NCBI RefSeq assembly: GCF_014356525.2
Contig: NC_052506.1
Location: 13,948,783 to 14,012,782 of the forward strand
Source of the DNA: Nilaparvata lugens
Taxonomy: Eukaryota; Arthropoda; Insecta; Hemiptera; Delphacidae
Length of the DNA: 64,000 bases
Direction: 5' to 3'
Below the pieces are notes generated by a model. The model made no database searches. It was not told the origin of the DNA and was given only the letters and a program-made list of their open reading frames with translations. Below, piece by piece: positions 22,630 through 34,379 of the stretch (positions within the stretch are counted from its first letter, which is position 1; each line of letters starts with the position of its first letter). A program made the translations under genes and the position numbers.

Positions 22630-24030
22630 TCTTTGTCGCTTCACTGAGCCTCAGCCAGAAATCTCCACACTGAGTGGGTCTCTCTGTTGAATCACATAGA
22701 CTAGTTAGAAAATTGATGAGAAGAAATTATATCAGGTACTTTTCTCACATGAATACATATTATGATATTTGAAAAGAATTCAATCCATCATCATACATTT
22801 AGATATTGGAGCATTTAAGGAATGTGATGTTTCAAAAATGTATAAAAGTCTATCAATTAGAGTAGTGACAAGTGTGAATAATTCAAACAATAGGTACTCT
22901 TTCACATCATGAATTTAGCCATCAAGTGGCTAAATTGCATGAATAGAAATTGCATGAATACACTATTCATCATCTCACTAATAACATGCATAAACAATCA
23001 TGGTATTGGTACATGCTTGATGACCTCATCAAATGCCTTGTCACGATATCAAGCTCTTTCAGATCACAAGTAAACAAGAATTGAATAATACAATATCACG
23101 TTTGAATTCACAGCTCATACAAGAATTTTCAATAGAAATGGTGTTATTTCTTTTGTAATAATCTACTTTCAATCATCCAAAGAGTTTTGGTGCTGGAAAT
23201 AACGTAGATTGTTTCGAGAGGGATATGATAAATCAAGAGATATGAATTAATCACACTTTCTATGTGTGTTCCAAAACATCAGGAAGAAGTTTTAAAGCTT
23301 ATAACTATAAAGATCACAAGGTTTATAAATAGATATCTACCTTGAATTTGGGTAGCCTAAAGCAGTAATCCTTCCAACCAATGTAGCCTATCTTATCTAA
23401 ACGGTATGATTGGAGACGGTTCTGAATACTGGGAGCAACTCATCAAATAATTTAATATAATTATTAATGCTTACAAGATAATATTATGAAACCTATTCAT
23501 AAGCTTGAAAAACGATGCTCGATCAATCGATGATCGACTAGATGATCAAACCTTTTTTGAGAAGCCTGATTCTCCAACCTGAAATGTAGCTTTGGAGAAA
23601 AACACGTTCACTATATGTTGGAGTTTCATATCACAAGTCACAACACTCCCTTATTAGAATACATGATGAAGGACCTCATCAAAAATGCCATGATGCTCCT
23701 CCAGATAGATCATGTGAGAGTTCACAAAATAGCATATAAAGGTATATGGTATATCATAACATATTCCTTGGTATGAGACTCATGACCATTGAGATTTTGG
23801 AATTAATTTTTGAACCATGGAAAAAGTACTAAACTTATCAATACAAGTAGGGCCGTCAAGTATATGAAATAATATACTTTTGAGAAAGTTTTGGCAACTT
23901 TCTATAATAATTACAATTTATACAGTTTAAAGTGTTCAATTGATTCATGTTGTGAATAAATTCATGAGATTTTCTTTGTATTTCTACACTAGGATCAATC
24001 AGTTGTATTGCTTTTGAACGATATTGTTGA
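22630..24030. other. Unassigned AT-rich intronic DNA
   Basis: Nothing beyond short chance frames and AT-rich sequence was recognised. Confidence 0.35.
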
Positions 24031-24330
24031 GTAATTCTATCAGATTAAACAGAACTTGACAAACATGATCTGTTTAAAATTATCTGTTTATCTGATAGAA
24101 TTGAAAAGGACGGAAAAATACAGTACGAACAAAAATCGATGTGTGTGTAGCTAGCCAAAAGCCCCACACACACAAATCGATTTTTGTTCGTACGGTATTT
24201 TTCCGTCCTTATAAATTCTATTAGATTAAACAGAGTATTTCAAACAGATGATGTTTGTCAAGTTCCGTTTAATCTGATAAAATTCATAAGGACGGCAAAA
24301 TACCGTACGAACAAAAATCAATGTTTGTGT
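24031..24330. mobile_element. Compound foldback element, three copies of one arm
   Basis: The block AAGGACGGAAAAATAC..GTACGAACAAAAATCGAT occurs forward at 24106-24147, inverted at 24172-24211 and forward again at 24288-24328. An AATCTGATAGAATT-type block alternates with it. The alternating layout suggests partial duplication of a MITE. Confidence 0.65.
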
Positions 24331-24339
24331 GCGGGGCTA

Positions 24340-26060
24340 AGTGTATGGTTTACAATAAAGCAAAAATTGTCTTCTTTATTCTAGGCAAGTAAATGTGAGA
24401 ACAAATAAATCGGTGATCAGAGTTTAATGTAGTCGATTATTTGACATGAATTTTCATAATCCGAGAGCATCCATTGTTTAAAAATTAAAAGTGTCGACCA
24501 CGGTGAAAATTCATGACAAGTAAAATTGAACTGAAAAATTTATGCCTCTTGGCAGTCGGTTACGAGGACGGGACCTGGAACTATCTACAGTAGATAATCG
24601 GGCCCGGCTCTACCCCTCTGTTCCGAGACACCATTTTCCTGGTTCAGTAAGTTACTTATATTATCAATTTTTTGATATATATTATACATAGATTTTTTTA
24701 TTGAAGGCAAATCCTGTAATTATTATTCTATTGTTTATTCAAGAGGTTTTCTCAATATTTTATTTTAGTTTCCACTTTAACTTTGACTTCTCAATTAAAT
24801 TAAATCGATTATTCGTTCGATTAGTTCTCCAATATATTATCTGTTTTGTTTATTCTTTTAAATTATAGTTCCTTCACTCATGAGTTATAGAGTTAGATCA
24901 ATTTTAACCTCTCGCAAGCCAAGCGATTTTTTATTTATTTTTATTTACAATGCAAATGAGACTTATGTAGTAACGATATAGTATAGATTCCCTCATTATA
25001 AATTGTTACTATAATACCAGCTCATTACCATAATGTCTAGCTAATTTTATTAAGTCAACAAAGAATCAGTGGATCATTCCTACAACCCTAAATTACCAGC
25101 TCAATACCATACCTAATATAACCCCAATCACCAATAATAATTACCCCATTACAAGAGTCATGCAAATAAGGTCAAAGCTAGAAAACTTTGGTTGGAAACA
25201 AATAGAATGGAGTCGTGTTCATGGAATATTATTATCTGATAATAAGTGATTTATTAAGTGATCTGATTCCAGTAATATACTGGTTACCTATGTGATAACA
25301 AATCTCCTGGTCTTCACATTCATTTGTCATTCTCATGACAAATTTTCTAAAATTACATAGAAAAATTAGCTGGTCTTATCAGGTAATCCTTCATGCAGCT
25401 CGTTTTCCTACTACTAATATTCAGTTACACTAATGAGAAAATTGATTTAAAGTTCATAAAAGCATTTCATTCCTCAAGGACATGCTAGAACAAGAGAGCC
25501 AATCAAGATTGCATACTCATGTATGATGTGATCGAACATTACTGAAGCTCAAGATTGGTAGTAAGAAAAGGAGCTGCAAAATAGAATTGAATATTCTTTT
25601 CTGTGGTAGAACAATATGGATTATTATTTTACCAGGCCCTTGATCTGGCACAAAGAAACTGGAGAATGGTTCAACGGAAACTCTTCATCAGTTTGAGAAA
25701 CTTATAGTTATCGACCTCTACTAAGGATATTGCAACCGACGCGATTTCTGTCCTCAGTTAATTTATTAGTTTCAGATTTTAAATGTTGGAGTAGAAAATT
25801 TATCATGATATCAGATATATCTTAAAAACAGTTTATTATGTAGCAGATCATAGCTAGTTCGTGATAACGTAAAGTAAGAGGGATTTTATATTCAGTTGCG
25901 TATCTCTAGCCAATACCTTTTCTTGTTTAAGTTTTTTCAATATTTTAGTCGATAATTAATTATTTTGTTAGAACTGTATTTATTCTTATGAAAATCGAAA
26001 TTATTTTTTTGAGTTTAAAATGGAGAAAAATCTAATTTTATGTATGCACAAACATAAATG
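24340..26060. other. Unassigned intronic DNA next to exon 1
   Basis: AT-rich sequence without recognisable repeats, apart from a short GC-rich patch at 24545-24640. Confidence 0.35.
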
Positions 26061-26067
26061 CCCGTAC

Positions 26068-26303
26068 CTCAGTCGCTTGGCTTCGTCGATGAAAGGCCTC
26101 TTCTCCATTTCGGTGAGCAGCTTCCACTCGGCACCCAGTCGCTTCGAAATTTCCGAGTTGTGCATTTTGGGATTCTCCTGAGCCATCTTGCGGCGCTGGC
26201 CGCGCGACCACACCATGAACGCGTTCATCGGCCGCTTGATGTGCGCGTCCTGGTGGTGCATGAGCGTCGCGGCGGCCGCAGTCGCCTTGCCGCCAACGTT
26301 CAT
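26068..26303 (-). CDS. Sox21b: Sox21-type HMG-box transcription factor, exon 1
   Basis: This exon encodes residues 1-79. The ATG at 26303-26301 is the first in the open frame and has A at -3. An N-terminal stretch with an alanine run and HH precedes the HMG box, which starts at His21 ([11 protein letters not shown], 22-32). The box shows the group B hallmark residues [11 protein letters not shown], '[18 protein letters not shown]' and '[12 protein letters not shown]'. These bend the DNA minor groove at ACAAT-type sites. The exon ends AG|GTAC inside codon 79 (Arg), phase 2, and joins exon 2 without loss of frame. The protein is nuclear by its family. Group B assignment is secure, the Sox21 subgroup rests mainly on exon 2 and the intron position, and the b paralogue is a guess. 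Confidence 0.93.
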
Positions 26304-26600
26304 AGTCGCGCCTCGAATGAGCACTGAAGATCGCAGGACTGATGATCGTCGCCGCTTGATGATCGCTGGTGACTGATGCAACTGTCGTCCTAGCACGTGC
26401 TCTGCTGCCTCCGCCGCCCCCGCCCCCGGCCATAGCACTCGCCCCGCCCCCTGCGATGCGCAATATGGCGCGCGCAACAAGTGTGGCCTCCCTGCTCTGC
26501 TCTTTGCGCCTCTTCATGTGCTGGCTCATTGGCTACTTCGGATTCCACCACCAATCATGCATCGCTCTGCATTGTACGCTGACAAATGTTTCACAGATGT
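26304..26600 (-). promoter_or_regulatory. 5' UTR and probable promoter region of the Sox gene
   Basis: GC-rich, CpG-containing sequence extends about 230 bp upstream of the start codon and then drops to AT-rich DNA. The frame stays open upstream to 26480 but has no ATG before 26303. No TATA box is obvious; a CCAAT motif lies at 26551-26555 on the plus strand. The transcription start cannot be placed from sequence. Confidence 0.4.
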
Positions 26601-26609
26601 CAATATTGT

Positions 26610-27940
26610 ATGTATGCTAACAAATATTTTACGAATTTCAATATTTTAGTTGCAAGCATATATTTGAAAGAATAAAAGCCTTTCGAATTAAATTGAATTT
26701 ATTGTATAGGTTCACAAGAAAAAATTGAAGATTTATAAAAAGTTAATGAATTTACTAATTCTAAGTGCACTATGCTCAAGCTATTTCACAAAGCTTTTCT
26801 CAAGCTCTCTTATTCATTTTGAAGGTGTCAAAGGTATTGATAATGTTTTTACAGTGATTATATTTGTTCCAACTCACAAGTAGCTGAAGATAACATCCAT
26901 TTGACGAAGAAGACTTCAAAGTATTGAATGAATTTGAAATTGAAAGTATTGACAAATTCCAGATTCCCTTGATTAGTGCGGCAGTGGATGATGATAATAA
27001 TAATAATATCGAGTGACCTTTCTGGCTCAGTGGGTACTATTTAATCTATTTATCTATCTATTGGTTAATGAGATTTATTCTGCCGGATGAATTGAGAATA
27101 GAGTCTTCTACTATCAAAATTATACAAACATCAATTTTTCATACCTAGTTAGAAATATCTTGTGCATGAAACTTCGAGACAATCTAAGCAAGAGTTACTT
27201 AGTAAAGATATAACAATCATTATTTGCGACCATAGAAGTACGATGATGACAACTTGATCGGAGAATGAAATTTATATTTCACAAGTTTACAAGAAATGCA
27301 TTTCCTCCACCTTATCTACTGAGTTTCACCAGTTATCAAGCAACAGTTCAGAAACTGTGGGAGGAGACACTCTCGATTAGACTGATTCAGAATATCTAGA
27401 AAGTATAAATAACATGATAATATGGATTCTTATCGTTTCTCACATACAATGAAAGCAGAAAGGTTGAATATAGTGGAATTCCTGTTTTGAGATCGTGACT
27501 GAAGCTGATGTTTGAAAGTTGTCTTAAACGCCAATGGAGTTCTCAAGCTAGCATTATAAACATTTTGAAAATTGTATACTCTGTACGAATAAATGCAGGA
27601 AATACAAAAGTTCATTTTCTTTAAGGATTTTGGGATCAATTGGAATGCCAGTGCAGAATAATAATTCATTCTGGCCAATCTTGTACTAGATAGAAAAATT
27701 GAAAATCATTCATTAAACTGGCTTTTTCAATACCTTCAAAGACTCCTTGTGGAAAGGAATCCGCAAACAATTGGACGGTTGTATATCGTTTTTAGTTGAG
27801 AAAAAGTATGAATATTAAAATGGTGGTAAGTTAAATTCAAATTTGAAAAGAAATATTCCTAAACCCGCTATTTTTAACAGTGTTTGATAATTACTACTCT
27901 TACTGATTCTGTTGTTAAATTCTACTTTATTAATGAAATT
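26610..27940. other. Unassigned upstream AT-rich DNA
   Basis: No gene, repeat family or RNA recognised. The 82-codon minus frame at 27430-27678 has no motif support. Confidence 0.35.
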
Positions 27941-27944
27941 GCAG

Positions 27945-28170
27945 GACTGCAGCACCGTGTTTGAATTAATACATCTTCAGCTGTACATGCACTGTACAAA
28001 CAGCATAGGGCCGGTCTCCGAGCTCGGGATTTAGCTAAGTTCTAGACTTTAAACAGCTAGAGTTAGAAAATTGGCTTTCCAAAACTGGTACAGTGTAGTT
28101 GTATGTCATTTATATCTCCAGCTGAAGATGTGTTGATTCCAACACGAAACTGCAAGCTGATGATTGAAGT
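27945..28170. mobile_element. Foldback element with hammerhead-like core
   Basis: TGCAGCACCGTGTTTGAATT and ACATCTTCAGCTG at the left are mirrored by CAGCTGAAGATGTGTTGATT and AACACGAAACTGCA at the right. On the plus strand at 28123 the order CTGAAGA, T, GTGTTG-ATTC-CAACAC, GAAAC matches the hammerhead core CUGANGA / stem II / GAAA. The centre (about 28005-28090) carries GGCCGGTCTCCGAGCTCGGG and may be a second insertion. Confidence 0.5.
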
Positions 28171-28379
28171 GGAGTTTGACATTAGAATCAGTGTTCCTCA
28201 ATCATGAAGATGTTGTACAATATAATTCTTTAAAATTACTTATCATATACTACCACTCAAATTTCTATCTTCGACATATAAATCAGCTTTCATTCATTTT
28301 TGAAAATTGTAAAATGATCATATCTCAAATTATTCGTAGTTCATAGTACGTTCATCAACATACCTCAAAATAATTATTG

Positions 28380-28520
28380 AGCTTTATATGATATGAAAAA
28401 AGCAATTTGTAATAACTATAGATAAAATAGATAATATTGTTATACATCTACATAAATTGGCGGTGCTTTGGACATATCAATGTCCATTCTTCGGATGAAT
28501 AACAATATTATCTATTTTAT
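28380..28520. repeat. Inverted repeat
   Basis: GATAAAATAGATAATATTGTTAT near 28422 is mirrored by ATAACAATATTATCTATTTTATC ending near 28521 (only the core is given in shortened form: ATAATATTGTTAT and its complement). Outer bases do not continue the match well, so this is a short hairpin element or chance AT-rich palindrome. Confidence 0.5.
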
Positions 28521-28589
28521 CAATAATATGCTCAATATTTATTTTCTTGATTTATATTTTGATTTCTCTTGATTCAATTCATCTATAAT

Positions 28590-28680
28590 TTTGCTGTATT
28601 GTAAGCTATTGTATATAAGTGTATAAGCCAGTATATATTGTAATCTACATAAATAAAGTACTCAATCAATCAATTAATCG
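28590..28680 (+). mobile_element. Possible LINE 3' tail
   Basis: The stretch ends ACATAAATAAAGTACTCAAT followed by CAATCAAT repeats, an AATAAA-plus-short-tandem tail common to LINE 3' ends. No coding part is attached. Confidence 0.25.
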
Positions 28681-29643
28681 TTAAATCAAATTCACAGTCT
28701 GTATTTATTTCCATTTCATTAATATGAGTGAACTTATTGCATTATACAGCAGACAATGAGGAAGATTCTCAATTTTTTCGTAGCTGAAGGTTATGACATG
28801 ATATGAGCGTGGAAATCCACCTGGTATCATCAATACATGCTTTTATTCGATCCCCCAGTTTCACTAACAGCAACTCCATCACCAAGATGATTTACAAGTT
28901 TTTATTTATTTGTGGATACAATCACAAATCATATAAATAAGATTGGGAAGGAACAATAGGCTTGGCCCAAAACTATTCCATTCCCAAATTTTGATAATTA
29001 ATAAAATTTTCAAAAAATAGGTTATGTTATTTCAAAGTTTTCAAAATTGCAAAGATCGTTTTACTTTCACTTGTCAAGGCTATGGCAATAATTCATTTAT
29101 TTAGTCTTCAGAATATTGTGTTCCTTGCATTCTTGGATATAACTTTCAATTAAAATGGACCTTATTATTCGTGACTAAAGCTTCAACGTTTAGCCTCCTG
29201 GATACTTGTGCGAATAACACAGTTATTCAATCTAACAATATAATCAAAGCATAATCATGAGATCTAACATTTGATTCAAAATGTTGTTTCGTTGCTGAGC
29301 TATTCAATTTTAATAGGTACATTGGGAAGTATTTAAACAATATGCTGCAATTCAGTTTCTCATCAACTTGTTGAATTTGTTCTAATTAGATTGATTCGTT
29401 CCTATTGAGTTTGTTTCTTATCCTAGTCTCAACTTCTAATCCAATTTGTTTTATCTCAGTCTCCCAGTCCAATCCAGTTTGTCTCATCCTATTTGATTCA
29501 GACTGAAGCCAACTGTATGTCAACCCAAATTCATAACTGGGAGATTCTGGATGTATTTTGCGAATTCTCAACCCAATCTTTGTCAAATGACCTCAATGGA
29601 ACGTTAAACACGTTTGTATGAATCAATATTTAACTACTAACAA

Positions 29644-29726
29644 TACAGATGGAATTAAATAGAGAATGCATTTATTCAAATGCCAATTAATATATAATTA
29701 TTATTTAACGAAAATCCTAAATAAAT
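29644..29726. repeat. Dispersed repeat, ACAGATGGAATTAAATAGAG family, copy 1
   Basis: It shares ACAGATGGAATTAAATAGAG and TTATTTAACGAAAATCCTAA with 39933-40163, and the inverse with 41632-41717. This copy has only one arm. Confidence 0.65.
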
Positions 29727-29989
29727 GCTGTATATATTAATAATTATATATTTACTAACAATACTGTATTTTGTAATTATGTTGTATTCCAATCGACATT
29801 CTAGATTATCAATGTGTTTGTAGTTGAGGTTTATTATCAGGCAGTTTAAATGGTTAGATGGTGTTACTAGCGTTTGGGGAGGAACAGAGAGCGACAGTGA
29901 GTGAGGGACTGATTGACAATGGCCAACCACCGGAAGAGCATAGCAAGGTGGTGTTGAGCGGGTTGCAGCATTCAGCCTGAACAGAGGCT

Positions 29990-30300
29990 GTCACTAGATC
30001 CAGCACGAAAGGGAGCGCGGCGTGCCAACACAGTTTATTCAGGGTCTATTAGCGCGGAGCGAGGGGCGAAAATGCAACGCAAATTGACACTAAAATCGCG
30101 GCCATTGTTTCTATCATCAGTGAAGCATTCACCAGCGCTGAATAGCCATCATCAGGCCGTATTGACTTATAGCAGACACCCAATGCACAATAGCCAGGCC
30201 CTTCGCTCCTTGGCGTCCTATCAGTCTCTATCGCCGTTTCCCGTCTAATTATCATTCTTACAAACCAGCTCGTGGCTCGCTGGCCTATCAAGCATTATTG
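29990..30300. promoter_or_regulatory. Candidate conserved non-coding island
   Basis: A GC-richer island upstream of the Sox gene contains GGCCATTGTTTC (SOX-type motif at about 30101) and TGCAACGCAAATTG, with no repeat features. Minus and plus frames across it lack protein motifs. Function is inferred from composition only. Confidence 0.25.
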
Positions 30301-31520
30301 CATACACAAACATGAATAATGGATTCATTCGATTCTGAATATGAATGGAGAAGGGTGGTATTTGTAAGCCGGGAAGGCTTGATAAGGATGAGAAGGATGG
30401 ATCCTTGATCCTTGAAAACGATGTATAAGTTTTAGTGATTCCTCTATACTAGTTTCCGATTATTATTGAATGATGCCGAATGCTTCAGTACTCGTGCACC
30501 AAAACTTGAAAATTTCGAGAGTGCTATCTCTAATAATCCAAAGTGTAGGTTGTAGAATGATAATGTGATAACCTTATCATAGATACGATGGAAGTCTAAT
30601 AAATGATAGACACAAGCTTTAAAATAATAAACTGAGCAAACTACAGAGCCTTGACTATGGAGATGTGAAAAATCTCTCCTAATTCTTAATCTCCAGTTAG
30701 AAACCTTTCTGTCATACATTTTGTGTTAGGCTATTAATATAAGAGTACGACATTGTGTTCTGGTGCTATGTGATAGAATGAAACACGTTTCCAGAGTCCA
30801 GCTGCCTACGCCTTATTCTCCTTGCAGTAATGATTACCCTTGAATAATTTTTTATAAGATGAAAGAAGAAAATTTTGTGTGTAAGATGGAAGAAATGGTT
30901 GAAATTATATGTTTCAATCACAGGTTTCTTAAATCAAATTTAAAATGACTCTAATGTCGGATGTTCCACGATCTGTGTATTTTTATAACTTAACTCAATG
31001 TACCTAAAATTCTTGTATTCTAGAACTTAACTTAATAGAATGAAATTCACATGGAATCTTTGAAGTATTTGCAAACAATTATTCCTTGAAGTAGTGATCT
31101 AGAATTAAAGTGTTTGAGGCTTAGTTTAGGCAACAAATCGCAGAAAAAATCGATTCACTCTGGACCATAAACAGAATCATCACAATAAATAGCATTAAGA
31201 AAAGCCGATTAAGTGCCGTTTGAACAGTGCCAGTTCAAACTTAATCTCAGTTTAAACTGGTTTCAAGTCCATATAAAATCTCATTTTTTACAATTTAGGA
31301 GTTTGAGTCAGCAGATGATTCAAGCTTTCACTATAAAAACAGCTTGAGATACACTCTTAAAATTTGCTACCAGTGCTCCACACTCTCAATTGAAACAGGA
31401 TTGAAGTTGCTCCAGAACTCCTTTGCCTAATATTGTACTGTGACGTTAAAGTGAACAAGACGTTTTCTATTATACTTTACTCATTGCTAACTCAAGCGAC
31501 ATTAACATTATGAATATGAA

Positions 31521-31803
31521 AATTTATAAAATAGAATTATAGTACCCTTTGAAATTAATAAAATAATAGAATAAGAATACAAATTTAAAAGACCGGAACA
31601 GGCAATCATGCCTATACCGTGGAAGTCAGAAGAAGAATGCAAATTATAACTACTAGTTTCGGTGATCACACCATCATCAGGTTATAAAAATAAATTTCAA
31701 ATAAATGTTAACTATATCACCGAAACTAGTAGACTAGTTATAATTTGTATTTTTATTATTTTATTTTTTTAATTTCAAAGGGTACTATGTTTAAATTTTA
31801 TAA
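31521..31803. mobile_element. Foldback element, AGTACCCTTT arms, ACTAGT core
   Basis: ATTATAGTACCCTTTGAAAT at the left is mirrored by ATTTCAAAGGGTACTATG at the right. Each arm has an inner GAAACTAGTAG block. On the minus strand (about 31688-31645) the order is TTATAAC, CTGATGA, T, GGTG-TGAT-CACC, GAAA, CTAG, TA, GTTATAA: a 7-bp outer stem enclosing a hammerhead-like core. A 45-bp insertion (GACCGGAACAGGCAATCATG...) interrupts the left arm. Confidence 0.65.
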
Positions 31804-32099
31804 ATACAAGAAAGTAGCCCTGAATTCATACATTTTAAGAAAATATGAAAATGTTTGACTTTGAAACAACATACAAAATGTATGGTCAAATGAGAATATT
31901 TTTTCAAGGGCTGGATTACAGTCAAGTGAAGAATGTTTCAAATGGATGAATATTATTATTGGGAAATCTGATATCTCTACACTCTATTGGCTCTGATTTC
32001 AGATATCACTCCTCTATTATTATTATTTCATCCACTGTCCACCTGTAAAAGGGATATAAGGATATTTCAATTCGTCATTAATCAAACAGTACATGTTAT

Positions 32100-32640
32100 C
32101 TATCTTCTTGAACCTTCATCTTGAGGTTTGTAAAAATCTTTGTATTCCTCCACTGAGTAAGCACATATGGATAGTAGCTCTTTTTTCAATAAAAATCTGA
32201 AAGCTTTACCTGACTTTTCTGTTATGTAAGATGGCAATAAGTTGTACATCCAGATACCTGAACTCCTTACCCCTCGCTCATACAAAGTACCTACTTCGGT
32301 GTGCATCATCTCTCAAATTATTCCTGTATCTGGTCGAATATTGGTTAAATGTTTCTCCTGTATTAAATTCATTTATGTGTTTTTTTAAAGCAGATTGTTT
32401 CCAGAAATAGGCTAGGAAGTGGGAGAATTCCAAGTTTTTCGAAACAAGTTTTTCAACTAGCTCGGATTGACTCCCCTATCATCACCCTCAATGCCCACTT
32501 CTGTAGTCTAAACACCTCCACTACACTACTAGAATAACCCCAAAATATAATTCCATAGTTCAGAAGTGAGTGAAACAGGGCGAAATACACACTTTTAAGG
32601 GCCATCGAATCCAGAGAAGCCTTTAGGATTCTGAAAATAT
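32100..32640 (-). pseudogene. CR1/Jockey-like LINE reverse-transcriptase C-terminus
   Basis: On the minus strand the fragment begins 'VYFALFHSLLNYGIIFWGYS' and 'RLQKWALRVMIGESIRAS'. A stop follows, then 'LGILPLPSLF', and after a shift 'TLYERGVRSSGIWMYNLLPS' and 'SVEEYKDFY'. This is the usual post-YADD order of Jockey/CR1 LINEs. At least one stop and a frameshift separate the parts. The YADD domain is absent. Confidence 0.65.
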
Positions 32641-33028
32641 CTGAGAAATCTATATTGCATGGCTTGATTGATTACATTTCATGTAAAACGTGAACACAAT
32701 CTCATTATCAAACATATGTTATTGTGAAGTACAGTAGTGTAAATTTGTCAAATACATCATCATTGCACAGCCATCAAGGATTGGTGTCGTAGACAAAAAG
32801 TGAAGAATGATGAGTTCCAGTTTGTTGCAAGTAGACAGGAGTTGACAAGTGGTAGGTGCAAGAAGGGGGGGGGAGGCGGGGCAGCCATTCATCAGCACTG
32901 AGGATGGATGTTTGTGGTGTGAGGGGCGAAGGGGGTGAAGGGTGTACTTACCTCATCAGACGTCGAGTCGTAAAGCAGCTCCTATCTGGCTCGTAACTCC
33001 TCACTCTCTATCTTTTCATTTTGCTGCA

Positions 33029-33400
33029 TTATTCTACGCGATCACATATAAACGCGCCACCTAAACAAAGTACCGGCGCATTATCTCGTGTATACAGCAG
33101 GCGCGGAGGCGGCGCGGGGCGCGGCGATTTGTGCGCGTTTAACGACCTCTTTCCCGCCAATACATCTCCATCAAAGGTGTTTAGGGCTTTTTTACGCGCG
33201 GCGCAAATTTGCTCGTCGGCAAGCAGCCCCTGACAGAGACGGCACGCACAATGCCATCCGCGACTGCGGCGATCTGCGATCGTAAACCGCAAATGAATGC
33301 GACTCCATGTCTTCTTATCGTCTTCACTTGCAAGTACCTGCTGCACTATCTCCATCAATCTCCCGTCTGTTGTCCAACTGAATAGTTCCATTTTGACGTT
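33029..33400. promoter_or_regulatory. GC-rich candidate regulatory island
   Basis: This is the most GC-rich non-coding patch upstream of the gene, with repeated GGCGCGG. CCATCAAAGGTG around 33167 contains a TCF/LEF-type ATCAAAG, and AATTTGCTCG is also present. A 120-codon minus frame spans it but has no recognisable domain. Splice-bounded coding use cannot be excluded. Confidence 0.3.
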
Positions 33401-34379
33401 ACTCTTGATGCCATCTGCATTCGAAGGTAGTGAATATTACATTTTTGTTAATGACCTGAATGATTGAAACTTCATTCATCAACTTTCAATCTAATTTTGT
33501 TCTTATTATAGTTTGTCTATCTAATTTTTTTATTTGATTTAATTATGACAATGTGTGATGTTTACATTTATTGATGTTTGATAATCAATAGCAATCCATT
33601 TTAAAATTTCAATAATTGGAAAAGATTATTCAATCGATAGATAAACAGCCAGACAAAGCAATTATATCGAATAGTAGAACCACAAATTATGAACAGGCAT
33701 CAAGCTAGATAGATAGATCGATCGATTAAATAGCATCCACTGCCCACCTAAACAGGGGGACCTGGAGCTTGTCAAAATATCTAAACGGTCGAACAAAATA
33801 GACACAACCCACAGTAACGAAAACAAGACACAAAAAATTATTATAAAATTCATGCGGAGTAATGATCAATGTACTCTTCCTTTGTGTAGAAAGCACTCTT
33901 GGAGAAATATATTTTTAATATTTGAGATCTAAACTCACGTTATGCGTATAGAATATCTGAATTTAGTATATTGCACCAGAATGACATAAAACCTTGATGA
34001 TGATGACTCCAAAAATGAATTATGATCGAATGCAAAACCAAATTAATCAGCATAATACCATGATTTCCAATGAAGCAAGAAAAGAGAACGGAATCTCTCA
34101 CTTCTTCATACATTTCCATTAGCTGAGATCGGTAGATGAAAACCATTACTTCTATCACTGTGTAAGTTCTTAGAATGCTCTTATAGAAAACTGCTCAAGA
34201 GGAGAGATCTCCACAATAAATAGAAAACATGCGATTCTCGACTGTTGGCGAACGTGTTTTGGGGGAGGACTGACAGAAGACACCCCAGTATTACCAGTGC
34301 ATAGCAGCCCCAAGCTCATGGAAGGAGGAATTAAAATAACAAAGTCTATATAGAGTATCGGACGTCGATTTCATTTGGG

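Larger units (their letters stand above)
3682..26067 (-). other. Sox gene intron 1 (22.4 kb, splits the HMG box)
   Basis: The donor CTGAG|GTAC at 26068/26067 and acceptor TTTTTCAG|GGCG at 3682/3681 join to give ...AAG CGA CTG AG|G GCG CTT..., that is KRL-R-AL, with the HMG reading frame intact. An intron at this point of the box is, as I recall, a known feature of insect Sox21 genes and absent from Dichaete and SoxNeuro. The intron is filled with transposon remnants listed separately, plus several less AT-rich islands that may be enhancers. Confidence 0.85.

Noticed and set aside
26058..26376. Plus-strand frames across Sox exon 1
   Set aside because: Shadows of the HMG-box exon.
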